From NCBI RefSeq assembly GCF_030124145.1, contig NZ_JASKMS010000009.1, positions 124,001 through 188,000 of the forward strand: DNA of 64,000 nt, written 5' to 3'. Below are positions 1-8,886 of this stretch, one piece after another; position 1 is the stretch's first letter, and each line of letters begins with the position of its first letter. The translations under genes and the position numbers were made by a program. This stretch comes from Streptomyces sp. 378. Lineage in GTDB: Bacteria > Actinomycetota > Actinomycetes > Streptomycetales > Streptomycetaceae. A model generated the notes under the pieces. That model saw nothing but the letters and a program-made list of their open reading frames with translations. It had not been told where the DNA came from and did no database searches.

Positions 1-276
1 TGCCGACGGTTCGGGCCCTGGGCGGACCGCCCCGCCGGCGAACGCGGGCGTCTCATGTCGCACGTCGCCGTCGACGTGCACACCGACGCCGACGTCCGCT
101 ACCTCCTGGACGTCCTCGACCGGGACGTCGACCACCTCGAGAACATCGCGTTCACCGAGGCGGACGAACTCGGCCACACCTACGGGCACCTGCGCAACAA
201 CGACAGCGGCTCCGTGCTGGAGATCGTCTACGAGGCGTCGCGCGGCGGATCGGAGCACGGCGATGGCGGTCATTGA
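1..276 (+). CDS. Unrecognised small protein, 5' end outside window
   Basis: The reading frame is open from the first base of the window, with no stop before the TGA at 274-276. An in-frame ATG lies at 55, but no convincing ribosome binding site precedes it, so the gene may begin upstream. Third codon positions are almost all G or C, as in the neighbouring genes, which supports real coding. The visible 91 residues are rich in Asp and Val, with a stretch reading VRYLLDVLDRDVDHLEN, and match no family I recognise. The stop overlaps the start of the next gene by 14 bases, so it belongs to the same operon. It could be an independent small protein or the tail of a larger cluster gene. Confidence 0.5.
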   Translation, partial: CRRFGPWADRPAGERGRLMSHVAVDVHTDADVRYLLDVLDRDVDHLENIAFTEADELGHTYGHLRNNDSGSVLEIVYEASRGGSEHGDGGH

Positions 277-1249
277 GATCTCTCCGTACTCCGGTGAGCA
301 CTGCGAATCCACCGCGCTGCTCAACATGCTCCGCAACCACGACATCGAGCTGAGCGAGCCGCTGATCTTCGGGCTGGGACAGGGCCTGTCCTTCCTCTAC
401 TGGCACTCGAAGCAGATGCCGAGCCCGTTCCTCGCCGGCCGGGTCAAGCCCGACCACCTCATGCGCAACGTCACCGACGCCCTTTCCCTGCAGTTGCGGA
501 CACAGGAGACGTCCTCGGCGGCGAAGGCCGAGGCCACGCTGATCGAGGCTCTCGACGAGGGCGATGTGGTCGGACTCAAACTCGACCGCTACCACCTCGA
601 CTACGCGCGGGAGAACCACCACTTCGCCGCGCACTACGTCGCCTGCCTCGGATACGAGGACGACAGGTTCGTCGTCGTCGAGACCCGCTCCCTCGGCGTT
701 CAGTCGACGTCGCGGGAGAGCCTGGCCCGGGCCAGGTCCGCCAAGGGACCGATGTCCTCGCGCCATCTGTCGGTCCGGGTGGATCCGCGCGGGTACGACG
801 AGTCGATCCTCGCGAAGGCCTGCCAGACCTCGATCCTGGCCACCGCACAGGAGTTCCTGAACCCGCCGATCACCAACATGGGCTTCAAGGGCATCGCGAA
901 GGCCGGCTCGCTCATGCGGGGATGGCAGGAGCGACTCGACCGTCCCGTCCAGGCCATGGCCGCCGTCGGCACCAGCATGGAGGAAGGCGGGACGGGCGGC
1001 GGACTCTTCCGGACGCTGTGGGCGCAATTCCTGGAAGAGGCGCACGAACTGACCGGCATCGACGCCTACGACGAGCTCGCTGTCGAGTACCGCCGCATCT
1101 CCAGGCGCTGGACGGACGTGGCGAACCTGCTGCGTGAGGCCGACGACGCCGGTGCCCGGCGCTCACTCGACGAGGCCGCGTCGATCGTCGACGGCCTGGC
1201 CGCCGAGGAGCGCACGGCGATGGCACGGCTGGAGGAGGCGTCCCGATGA
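263..1249 (+). CDS. BtrH-like cysteine acyltransferase/peptidase-fold protein, copy 1
   Basis: 328 residues with the BtrH N-terminal domain followed by a DUF4872-like C-terminal half. In butirosin biosynthesis BtrH transfers an acyl chain from a carrier protein to an amine. The likely nucleophile is Cys14 in GEHCEST and the partner histidine is His124 in FAAHYVAC. Both are present here, so this copy looks catalytically competent. It starts at ATG 263, overlapping the preceding gene, and ends in a 4-bp overlap with the ligase gene (ATGA at 1246). A close paralogue lies at 24015-25001, and a divergent copy lacking these residues at 20683-21720. With no carrier protein in view, its donor may be a CoA thioester or adenylate from the adjacent ligase. 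Amide-bond formation is inferred. Confidence 0.8.
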   Translation: MAVIEISPYSGEHCESTALLNMLRNHDIELSEPLIFGLGQGLSFLYWHSKQMPSPFLAGRVKPDHLMRNVTDALSLQLRTQETSSAAKAEATLIEALDEGDVVGLKLDRYHLDYARENHHFAAHYVACLGYEDDRFVVVETRSLGVQSTSRESLARARSAKGPMSSRHLSVRVDPRGYDESILAKACQTSILATAQEFLNPPITNMGFKGIAKAGSLMRGWQERLDRPVQAMAAVGTSMEEGGTGGGLFRTLWAQFLEEAHELTGIDAYDELAVEYRRISRRWTDVANLLREADDAGARRSLDEAASIVDGLAAEERTAMARLEEASR

Positions 1250-2625
1250 CCACGCTCGCCCGGCCGGCCGGCCACGACCCGCGCGGCAGGCTGCACGACA
1301 CCCTCGTCTCCCGCGTCGACATCGCCCGGAAGGTCACCGCGGTCACCGCACTGGACCGGCAGGCGCTCGACACATGGGCGGCGCAGGCGCTCGCCGCGAC
1401 CGTGGAGCACGCCTGCCGCAACTCACCGTTCTACGCCGACTTCGTCCCCGCCGATGTCGCCCGAGCGGTCGCGCGGGGCCGCCCACACGCGTTCGAGGCC
1501 CTCCCCTTCACCACACGTGACCACCTCTCGGCTGCCTACCCGCTCGGCATGCTCGCCGTGCCGCGGCGTGAGGTGATCCGCTTCGACGAGAGTTCCGGTA
1601 CCGGCAACGGGCGCCCGATCGCGGCGTTCTTCACGATGGCGGACTGGCTGGAGAACAACCTCACCGTCGCCCACCTGCTGGCCGCCGTCCTGGACGAGCG
1701 GGACGTCGCGGCCATCGCCGTCCCGTACGAACTGGCCGGGGTCGGCCAGGACCTCGACCGGGCCATCGAGATCCTCGGCTGCACGGTCGTACCGCTCGGT
1801 GCGGCGTCACCGTCCTGCACCCCTGACCGGATGGTCGACGCCCTGCTGCGTTCCGGCGCGACCACCCTGGTGTGCTCCGGAACGCGTGCCCTGTTCCTCG
1901 GCGAGATCGCTCGCCGCCGCGGCATCGACCCGCGGCGCGACCTCGCGGTCTCGAAGATCCTCATGGCGGGGGAGGGGGCGTCACCGGCCAAGAAGCGGCG
2001 CCTGGCCGATCAGTGGGACGCCGTCGCGTACTCGATGTTCGGCATGACCGAGACCAACACGCTGGCCATGTTCTGCCGGGAGCGTGAGCTGCACCTGGTC
2101 GAGACTCGGACGTTCTTCGAGGTGGTGGACCCGCGGTCCGGCGAGCGCCGGCCGGACGGCTCCGTCGGCGAACTGGCCGTGACGACGCTGGCGAGCCGGG
2201 CCATGCCGCTGCTGCGGTACCGGACCGGTGACGTGTGCCAGATCGAGGCGGCGCCGTGCGGCTGCGGCTCCCCGTTGCGCCGACTGCGCCACCGAGGCCG
2301 GATCGGTGACCGCATCCCGGTCGGTGACCGCTGGACCTCCCAGCTGGAGATCGAGGACATCGTCCTGAGCGCCATGACCACCGAGCCGTACTACTTCGCC
2401 TTCGACGTCGACGGGGATGCCCTCACGATCGCCCTGCCGCCGTCGAGCGCCGACGACGCGACCCGCAAGGCGATCGCATGCGGTGTCCGTGACCGTCTCG
2501 GAGCGTCCACACGATTCGGTCCGCTGGACACCGACCGGTTCGAGACGGCGCTGCGCACCTCGGCCAAACCGACGATGCGCAACTTCCGTGCCCACGGGGG
2601 AGGAGAGGCCGCCGGTGAGGGTTGA
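1246..2625 (+). CDS. Phenylacetate-CoA ligase-like adenylating enzyme (PaaK family)
   Basis: 459 residues, close to the usual length of PaaK-type adenylate-forming ligases. The phosphate-binding motif DESSGTGNGRP lies near residue 114, the GMTET aromatic/ATP motif near 266, and the adenosine-binding RYRTGD near 325. It has a Cys-rich CGCGSPL loop that is typical of this family. It presumably activates an aryl or heteroaryl carboxylic acid as adenylate or thioester, for coupling by the BtrH-like proteins (inferred). The start overlaps the BtrH-like gene by 4 bases and the end overlaps the ferredoxin start by 11 bases, so the three are translationally coupled. A shortened paralogue without these motifs lies at 8883-9944. 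Confidence 0.82.
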   Translation: MTTLARPAGHDPRGRLHDTLVSRVDIARKVTAVTALDRQALDTWAAQALAATVEHACRNSPFYADFVPADVARAVARGRPHAFEALPFTTRDHLSAAYPLGMLAVPRREVIRFDESSGTGNGRPIAAFFTMADWLENNLTVAHLLAAVLDERDVAAIAVPYELAGVGQDLDRAIEILGCTVVPLGAASPSCTPDRMVDALLRSGATTLVCSGTRALFLGEIARRRGIDPRRDLAVSKILMAGEGASPAKKRRLADQWDAVAYSMFGMTETNTLAMFCRERELHLVETRTFFEVVDPRSGERRPDGSVGELAVTTLASRAMPLLRYRTGDVCQIEAAPCGCGSPLRRLRHRGRIGDRIPVGDRWTSQLEIEDIVLSAMTTEPYYFAFDVDGDALTIALPPSSADDATRKAIACGVRDRLGASTRFGPLDTDRFETALRTSAKPTMRNFRAHGGGEAAGEG

Positions 2626-2863
2626 ACTGCCGCTTCCCACGCGCGTTCCGCTCGACGGGCGCTTCGAGATCGACGACACGTGCATCGACTGCAAGCTCTG
2701 CAACGACCTGGCGCCCGACAACTTCGACGCGGACCTCGACAACGACGTCCACTACGTGTGCAAACAACCCGAGACGTCCGACGAGCTCGAGCGCGTTCTC
2801 GACGCGTTCGACTCCTGCCCCACCGAATCGATCCGGTACTCAGCGGCACCCGACGGGGAGTGA
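2615..2863 (+). CDS. Single-cluster 4Fe-4S ferredoxin
   Basis: 82 residues starting at GTG 2615 inside the end of the ligase gene. The N-terminal CIDCKLC and the distant SCPTESI near the C-terminus supply four cysteines in the arrangement of small single [4Fe-4S] ferredoxins. It probably donates electrons to a cluster oxidoreductase, either the radical SAM enzymes or the heme oxygenase encoded next. Which partner it serves cannot be told from sequence. The gene has no promoter space of its own and ends 7 bases before the heme-oxygenase gene. Confidence 0.85.
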   Translation: MRVELPLPTRVPLDGRFEIDDTCIDCKLCNDLAPDNFDADLDNDVHYVCKQPETSDELERVLDAFDSCPTESIRYSAAPDGE

Positions 2864-2870
2864 TGGCGCA

Positions 2871-4340
2871 ATGTCCAGCCTGGACGATCCAGTGAAAGCC
2901 GACAGGTGCGCCGGCCGACGGCAGATGACCGAACTGGGACCGGTGGCCGAGAGCTACGACCAACTGCACCGCATCGACCTGCTCGGCGAGGCGCGGGCCG
3001 CCCGAGGAGTGCCGCAGGGCACGTACGACTCGACGGTGTGCGCCGTCCTCCAGGCGTCGGAGGTGTGCCTGCTCAACCTGGCCCGCCTGGCCCGCAGGAC
3101 CCAGGAGCGCCTGCTCGCCGACGACATCCCGGCCGCCTCCCGCTACGTCCAGTGGGCCGTCGGGTTCCACCGGCTGCTGCGCAGGCTCGGCACGGTGATG
3201 TTCGACGCCCACAGCGTCTTCGGAGCCGGCGGGGCCGCAGGGACCACCACCGTGAGCATCTCCGAGTCGGCCGGCTACGCGGCCTACGTCGATGCGCTCC
3301 GGGAACTGGAGGACGTCGCCAAGGGCTCGCTGCTGGCCGGGGCACCCGAACTGACGCGCTCCACCATCGCCACCAAGAGCATCGACGACTCGCTGTACCG
3401 CGTGCTGCACGGCATCCGGACCGGCTGCCACGACGCGACCAAGTGGGAGAGCGACCTCACCGCCGTGCCCATCGGGGTGAGCCGGAGCACCGACGAGCTG
3501 ATCTCGGCCGAGACGCTGGCGCGAGCCGTCGCCGCGACCGAGCTGAACGCCGGCACCCTGCACGGTGAGTTCGTCGCCCTGCACCAGGTCCCGGAGATCC
3601 TGTGCGCCGAGGCGAACGACCACCTGGAGGTCGCGATCCGGGCGATCCGCGCCAAGGCCCTGAGCCGGGCGGCGCAGCACCTGACGGCCTGCCGGGAACT
3701 GCTCGACCCGGTCGTCGAGGCGCAGCGGGTGATGGCCGAGCACCTGGCGACCGGGGAGTACCACGGGTTCCGGACCAATCTGGGGCCCGCCAGCGGCACA
3801 CACTCCCTGTCGATCAAACAGCACATGTTCCGGGACCTGTTCAAGCACATGTGGAACGACCTGGAGGCCTGGCTGGACTCGCTCGGCGAGTCCTCGCTCG
3901 AGGAGACCGTCCGGGGCATCGACGCACACCGGCACGACGACCCGGAGGCATGGCTGCGGCACACGGTGGTCGACCAGGCGTTCAAACTCCACTCCGCCCA
4001 CCAGCAGTGGCGGCACGAGCATCTGCACATGCCCCGCAACTGCCTGGGCAGCGGCGGCACCAAGTCCATGATCGGCATTCCGGACGGTCCTCAGGCGGTC
4101 TACAAGATGCGGGACGCGGCCAATGCCCAGCACTCACTGGCCGTGATCCACCGGGCACGGCGCACGAGCCTGGCGAACGCCGTGCCGGACTCGCCCCTCG
4201 CCAAGCTCATCACCGATCCCGGTTCCCTCGACGCCGAACTGATGCGGGTCGTGGGCGAGGCGACACGCGAGTACTTCCCCCAGGTGCAGGAGCAGAGCTA
4301 CCAGCCGTTCCGGTCCGGCGCGGCCGAGCGGAACCCGTAG
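2871..4340 (+). CDS. Heme-dependent aromatic oxygenase of the tryptophan 2,3-dioxygenase superfamily
   Basis: 489 residues, longer than bacterial tryptophan dioxygenase (about 280). The C-terminal half carries the family signatures: FRTNLGPASG, then the heme-ligand context QQWRHEHLHMPR (W-R-x-x-H) and LGSGGTKS in place of the usual GTGGS. The N-terminal half repeats the helical part (YDQLHRID, then a helix pair beginning QASEVCLLNLARL) without a heme-ligand motif, suggesting an internal duplication. The superfamily includes dioxygenases acting on tryptophan, MarE-type oxindole formers and heme tyrosine hydroxylases, so the substrate is uncertain. With the HpaB-like and tyrosine-decarboxylase-like neighbours, tyrosine or DOPA chemistry is a plausible inference. 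ATG 2871 follows the ferredoxin stop closely. Confidence 0.72.
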   Translation: MSSLDDPVKADRCAGRRQMTELGPVAESYDQLHRIDLLGEARAARGVPQGTYDSTVCAVLQASEVCLLNLARLARRTQERLLADDIPAASRYVQWAVGFHRLLRRLGTVMFDAHSVFGAGGAAGTTTVSISESAGYAAYVDALRELEDVAKGSLLAGAPELTRSTIATKSIDDSLYRVLHGIRTGCHDATKWESDLTAVPIGVSRSTDELISAETLARAVAATELNAGTLHGEFVALHQVPEILCAEANDHLEVAIRAIRAKALSRAAQHLTACRELLDPVVEAQRVMAEHLATGEYHGFRTNLGPASGTHSLSIKQHMFRDLFKHMWNDLEAWLDSLGESSLEETVRGIDAHRHDDPEAWLRHTVVDQAFKLHSAHQQWRHEHLHMPRNCLGSGGTKSMIGIPDGPQAVYKMRDAANAQHSLAVIHRARRTSLANAVPDSPLAKLITDPGSLDAELMRVVGEATREYFPQVQEQSYQPFRSGAAERNP

Positions 4341-4351
4341 GAGCGCGGACG

Positions 4352-5854
4352 GTGACCACCACAGGATCCACAGCCTCTGACGGCCTCGAGCCCGACGACG
4401 GGACCGCCCTTTCGCCGAGCACCTCCGGCGGGGCCTGGAGAGGGGCCGAGTACATCGCCAGCCTCAAGGACGAGCGGGAAGTCTGGTGCGACGGACGCCG
4501 GGTCGACGTGACCGGCGACCCGGGCTTCCGGCCCATGCTCTCCACCTTGGCCGGTCTCTACGACGCCCAGCACCTGCCCGGCCGGGCGGACGAGATGCTC
4601 CACCGGTCGGACACCTCCGGCAACCTCGTCAGCCTGTCGTACCTGGCGCCGGCCGACCGGGACGACCTCAGCCGCAAGTGGACCAACTCCCACCGGTGGG
4701 CGGAGGCCTCCTACGGCCAGCTCTCCCGGATACCCGACTTCATGTCGAACGTCGTGGTGGGGCTGTACGACTACCGGTTCGAGCTGGCCGAGGTCGACCC
4801 CGAGTTCGGGGCCAACGCGGAGAAGTACTACCACTACTGCCGGGAGAACGACCTCACGCTGACGCACGGCCTGGGCGACCCGCAGATCGACCGGTCCGCG
4901 ACCCCCGCCGACCGGCCGGAACTGGGACTGAGGGTGGTACGGCGGGGCGCCGACGGCATCGTCGTGCGGGGAGCCAAACAGATCGCCACCCTGGCGCCGT
5001 ACGCCCACGAGGTGCTCATCTACCTCTCGCCCGCCAACTACCTGCGTGAGGACTCCCGTTACGTCTGCTGGTTCGCCGCCCCCCTGGCGACGCCCGGCCT
5101 GCGCGTCCTGTGCCGCACGTCGTACGCCGAGGGCTCCGGCGGCCTCTCCTCGCGCTACGACGAGCAGGACGCCATGCTGGTGTTCGACGACGTGTTCGTC
5201 CCGATGGACCGGGTCTTCCTGCTCGACGACTCCCAGGCGGCCGTCCGCGGGTTCGGCGAGCTCAACAAGTGGTCGCTCTACACCGGCCAACTGCGCTACT
5301 ACCACCGGTTGCGCACCATGCTCGGTGTCGCGTCACTGTTGGCCCAGGCGATCGGCGTCGACAAGTTCCGGCAGGTCACCGACCTTCTCGGCGAACTCAC
5401 CTCGTACGTCGAGATCGTGCGGCTCGGCCTGACCGCGATCGACGCCGAGAGCCGGCCCACCCCCTCGGGTCTGCTCGCCCCCGGCTCGACGGCAGCGCTC
5501 GACGCCGTCGCCGGACGCTTCTCGACCCGGGGCTCGGAGATCATCCGGCAGATCGGCGCGTCGGGCCTGATCATGCAGCCCTCGGACGCCGACCTGGGCA
5601 CGTCCGAGCTGCGCGCGGTGCTGGACACCTACATGTGCGGGCGCGAGATGGGCGTCGACGAGAAGTCCCGCGTCTTCCGCCTCGCCGCCGATCTGGCCGT
5701 CGACCGCTTCGGCATGCGCCAGGAGCTCTACGAGACGTGGAACCGCGGCGATCCCGCACGGGTCCGCTCGATGCTCTACGACCGGTATCCCGACCTGAAG
5801 CGCTGTGAAACCCAGGCCCGAAACCTGGCGGAAGGGCGGAACGACATCACATGA
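4352..5854 (+). CDS. HpaB-type FADH2-dependent aromatic monooxygenase
   Basis: 500 residues, standard for 4-hydroxyphenylacetate 3-hydroxylase large subunits. The N-terminal RGAEYIASLKDEREVW followed by DGRRVDVT is diagnostic. An FAD-binding middle segment with GSGGLSSRYDEQDAMLVFDD and a helical C-terminal domain complete the acyl-CoA-dehydrogenase-like fold. These enzymes ortho-hydroxylate phenols using reduced flavin made by a separate HpaC reductase. Here a flavin-reductase domain is fused to the next gene product, whose start overlaps this stop by 4 bases. The start is GTG 4352. Substrate unknown; tyrosine or a phenolic pyrroloindole precursor would fit a CC-1065-like route (inferred). 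Confidence 0.85.
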   Translation: MTTTGSTASDGLEPDDGTALSPSTSGGAWRGAEYIASLKDEREVWCDGRRVDVTGDPGFRPMLSTLAGLYDAQHLPGRADEMLHRSDTSGNLVSLSYLAPADRDDLSRKWTNSHRWAEASYGQLSRIPDFMSNVVVGLYDYRFELAEVDPEFGANAEKYYHYCRENDLTLTHGLGDPQIDRSATPADRPELGLRVVRRGADGIVVRGAKQIATLAPYAHEVLIYLSPANYLREDSRYVCWFAAPLATPGLRVLCRTSYAEGSGGLSSRYDEQDAMLVFDDVFVPMDRVFLLDDSQAAVRGFGELNKWSLYTGQLRYYHRLRTMLGVASLLAQAIGVDKFRQVTDLLGELTSYVEIVRLGLTAIDAESRPTPSGLLAPGSTAALDAVAGRFSTRGSEIIRQIGASGLIMQPSDADLGTSELRAVLDTYMCGREMGVDEKSRVFRLAADLAVDRFGMRQELYETWNRGDPARVRSMLYDRYPDLKRCETQARNLAEGRNDIT

Positions 5855-8800
5855 GTCTCGACAGCATCCGGCTTGAGGGAGTCACGACCCACAACCTCAA
5901 GTCCGTCGACGTCTCCTTCCCCAAGGGAAAGCTGGTCGTCGCCGCGGGCGTCTCGGGCTCGGGCAAGTCGTCCCTGGTCATCGACACCCTCTTCGAACAC
6001 TCGAAGACGCTCTACCTGGGGGCCCTGTCCAGCAAGTCCCTCGACATGGGCGACGGCGACTACCAGTTCGACCGGATCGCGGGCACACAGCCGCCGGTGG
6101 CGCTGCGCCAACGTGACGGCGGCTACTCCAATCCCCGCTCGACCGTGGGGACCCTCACCGGGCTCGACGGTCTGTACCGGTTGTTGTTCGGCGCCGGATC
6201 GCGGCCGGTGTGCCCGGCCTGTCTCGGCCCGACCGGCGCGGACCTGTTCTGCGACGACTGCGGCTGCTTCGCCGAACCACACTCCGCGAAGCACTTCAGC
6301 CCGAACCGCAAGGAAGGCAAGTGCCTTCAGTGCGACGGCATCGGCGAACTCGTCGGCTTCTCCCTCGAGAAGATCATCCCGGACCGGTCGAAGACGCTCA
6401 CCGAGATCTGGGACGGCGCCGACCCCGGAACGTTCGCCGTTCCCAACGTGCGCAAGGCTTTCGAGGCGATGGCCGCGGACATCGGCCTGGACCTCGGCCT
6501 GCCGTTCGAGAAGCTGAGCCCGGAGCAGACCGAGCGGGTGCTGCACGGCTCGGACACCGTCTACACGCTCAAGATCCGCAAGGTCACCAACGACTTCCGC
6601 TTCGAAGGCATCCTGGGCTTCCTGGAGCGCGCGTACCGCAACGCGTCGTCGGCCGCCCGCAAGAACGCCTTCACCAACTACCTCGGGCGGGAAGTCTGCC
6701 CCGCGTGCAACGGAGGGAGGCTGCGTCCCGAATCGCTCAAGGCGACGGTGGCCGGGCACACCTTCCCCGACTTCCAGAGCGACGAGCTGTCACGCTCGAT
6801 CGCCCGCCTGCGTGAGGGGCTCTCCTCCGGTGCCGTGCCGGCGCAGGTCCGTGAGCTCGCCTCCGCGATCGTCAAACAGAGCGCGAACATCGAGGACGTC
6901 GGCCTGGGGCACCTGCAGCTGCGGCGGCCGGTCACCACCCTCTCCGGCGGTGAGCTGCAGCGGTTGCTGCTGGCGCAGCACCTGGCCAGCGACCTCACCG
7001 GGGTCATGTACGTCCTCGACGAACCGACCGCCGGTCTGCACGAGGCCGACACCGGCAAGATCCTCGACTCACTTCGACGGCTGCGCGATCTCGGGAACAC
7101 GGTCATCGTCATCGAGCACGACGAGTCGGTGATCCGTGCCGCGGATTGGATCGTCGAGTTGGGGCCGGGAGCCGGATCCCGCGGCGGCGAGATCGTTTTC
7201 GAGGGCCGCTTCACCGACCTGCTGCACTCCGGCGACTCGCCGACGGCGACCGCGATGGTGTCGAACGGGCCGTCGCGGGCGAGGGCCGACCTCGCCGGCG
7301 CGTCCTGGCTCGAGGTGCACGGCATCACGCGCAACAACGTGGTCGACCAGACGGCGAAGTTCCCGCTCGGTGGACTGACCTGCGTCTCCGGAGTGTCCGG
7401 CGCCGGCAAGAGCTCACTGGTGGCCGGCATCCACGCCTCGGTCTCCCGGGCCATCGCCCAGCGGTCCCCGGGTGCGGCTTCCGCGAGCACCGGCATCGAG
7501 GGAGCCGAATCCCTGGACGACGTCATCTACGTCGAGCAGCGCCCGATCGGCCGCTCCAGCCGGAGCACACTCGTCACCTACGTCGGCATCAGCGACCACA
7601 TCCGCGACGCCTTCGCCGCCAGTGCCGACGCGGTGGAGCGCGGACTCGGCCGTGGCGAGTTCAGCCCCAACGTCGCCGGCGGGCGGTGCGAGTCCTGCAA
7701 GGGACTCGGGCTGGCCGAGATCGAGATGACCCTGTTCAAGAGCGAGTTCATCGTCTGTCCCGAATGCGAGGGCCGCCGCTTCCAGGAGCACGTCCTCGAC
7801 GTGCGGCTGGGCGAGAAGAACATCCACGACGTGCTCTCGATGACCGTCGAGGACGCGCTCGCATGGTTCGACGCCACGAGCAGTCCCAAGGTCGTCCAGG
7901 CGCTCGGCGTGCTCAGCGAGTTCGGCCTGGGCTACCTCCAGCTCGGCTGCTCGACGACCACGCTCTCCGGCGGCGAGGCGCAGCGGCTCAACCTGGCCGG
8001 TGAGCTGCTCAAACAGCGTCGCAGCCGCACCCTGTTCATCTTCGACGAGCCGACGCGCGGTCTGCACGCCGCCGACATCCGCCATCTTCTGGCCCTGTTC
8101 GAGCGGTTGATCTCCACCGGCAACACCATCGTCGTCATCGAGCACGACCTGAAGGTCATCGCCATCGCCGACTGGGTGATCGATCTGGGGCCCGGTGCGG
8201 GCCGCGACGGGGGCCAAGTGGTGCACAGCGGGCCGCCGGAGGACCTCGCGGACAACGCGGCCAGCGTGACCGGCCGGTTCCTGCGCCGGCTGCGTGACGA
8301 ACCCGGTGCGGTGACGCCGGTGCCCGAGCCCGCCGGAAACCGGCGGCCGAGTGCGGCACCGGACCTCGGGGTCATCGGCGAGCTTCTGCCGCGGGCCGTC
8401 ACGGTGGTCGCCGGCACGGCGCGACAGTCCGAGCGGAGCGGACCGACACCGTACGGCCTGGTGATCGGCTCGCTCACCGTGGTCTCCGACGAGCTCGCCC
8501 TCATCGGCTTCCTGGTGCGCTCGGGCAGCACCAGCTGGAACGCCATCGCCGACACGGGCCGGTTCTGCGTCAACATCCTCGGCGAGGACCAGCACGAGGT
8601 GTCCGACGCCTTCTCTCAGGGCAGGCCGGACAGCCGCTTCGACGCCCTGTCGTGGACGCCCTCCGCCAACGGCTGCCCACGGCTCTCCGGCGCCGTCGGC
8701 ACCATCGACTGCGGTCTGAAGTCGTCCTACCGGATCGGCGACCACGAGTTCGTCCTGGCGACGGTCGTCAGCGTCGACATGCAGGCCGGCACCGACCGCC

Positions 8801-8886
8801 GGCCCCTGCTGCGGACCGAACGGGGCGACAGCGCGCTCGACGACTACGGGTGGCGCCGGTTCGCCCGGGAAGCGGAGGACAGGTGA
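5851..8886 (+). CDS. UvrA-like ABC ATPase fused to a C-terminal flavin reductase domain
   Basis: 1011 residues. Residues 1 to about 800 are a UvrA-class ATPase of the short drug-resistance type. The first Walker A is GVSGSGKSS (33-41) and the first signature is LSGGELQR with VLDEPTAGLH. A second Walker A reads GVSGAGKSS, with LSGGEAQR and FIFDEPTRGLH. Paired Cys motifs (CPAC...CDDC and CESCKGLG...CPEC) look like zinc modules. UvrA-like proteins such as DrrC protect producers from DNA-binding drugs. From about residue 836 the protein continues, without a break, into an HpaC-like flavin reductase domain (LLPRAVTVVAGTA, GFLVRSGSTSW, FCVNILGEDQ). That domain would supply FADH2 to the HpaB-like enzyme encoded upstream. 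The start ATG 5851 overlaps the HpaB stop. I know of no such fusion. Confidence 0.85.
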   Translation: MSLDSIRLEGVTTHNLKSVDVSFPKGKLVVAAGVSGSGKSSLVIDTLFEHSKTLYLGALSSKSLDMGDGDYQFDRIAGTQPPVALRQRDGGYSNPRSTVGTLTGLDGLYRLLFGAGSRPVCPACLGPTGADLFCDDCGCFAEPHSAKHFSPNRKEGKCLQCDGIGELVGFSLEKIIPDRSKTLTEIWDGADPGTFAVPNVRKAFEAMAADIGLDLGLPFEKLSPEQTERVLHGSDTVYTLKIRKVTNDFRFEGILGFLERAYRNASSAARKNAFTNYLGREVCPACNGGRLRPESLKATVAGHTFPDFQSDELSRSIARLREGLSSGAVPAQVRELASAIVKQSANIEDVGLGHLQLRRPVTTLSGGELQRLLLAQHLASDLTGVMYVLDEPTAGLHEADTGKILDSLRRLRDLGNTVIVIEHDESVIRAADWIVELGPGAGSRGGEIVFEGRFTDLLHSGDSPTATAMVSNGPSRARADLAGASWLEVHGITRNNVVDQTAKFPLGGLTCVSGVSGAGKSSLVAGIHASVSRAIAQRSPGAASASTGIEGAESLDDVIYVEQRPIGRSSRSTLVTYVGISDHIRDAFAASADAVERGLGRGEFSPNVAGGRCESCKGLGLAEIEMTLFKSEFIVCPECEGRRFQEHVLDVRLGEKNIHDVLSMTVEDALAWFDATSSPKVVQALGVLSEFGLGYLQLGCSTTTLSGGEAQRLNLAGELLKQRRSRTLFIFDEPTRGLHAADIRHLLALFERLISTGNTIVVIEHDLKVIAIADWVIDLGPGAGRDGGQVVHSGPPEDLADNAASVTGRFLRRLRDEPGAVTPVPEPAGNRRPSAAPDLGVIGELLPRAVTVVAGTARQSERSGPTPYGLVIGSLTVVSDELALIGFLVRSGSTSWNAIADTGRFCVNILGEDQHEVSDAFSQGRPDSRFDALSWTPSANGCPRLSGAVGTIDCGLKSSYRIGDHEFVLATVVSVDMQAGTDRRPLLRTERGDSALDDYGWRRFAREAEDR

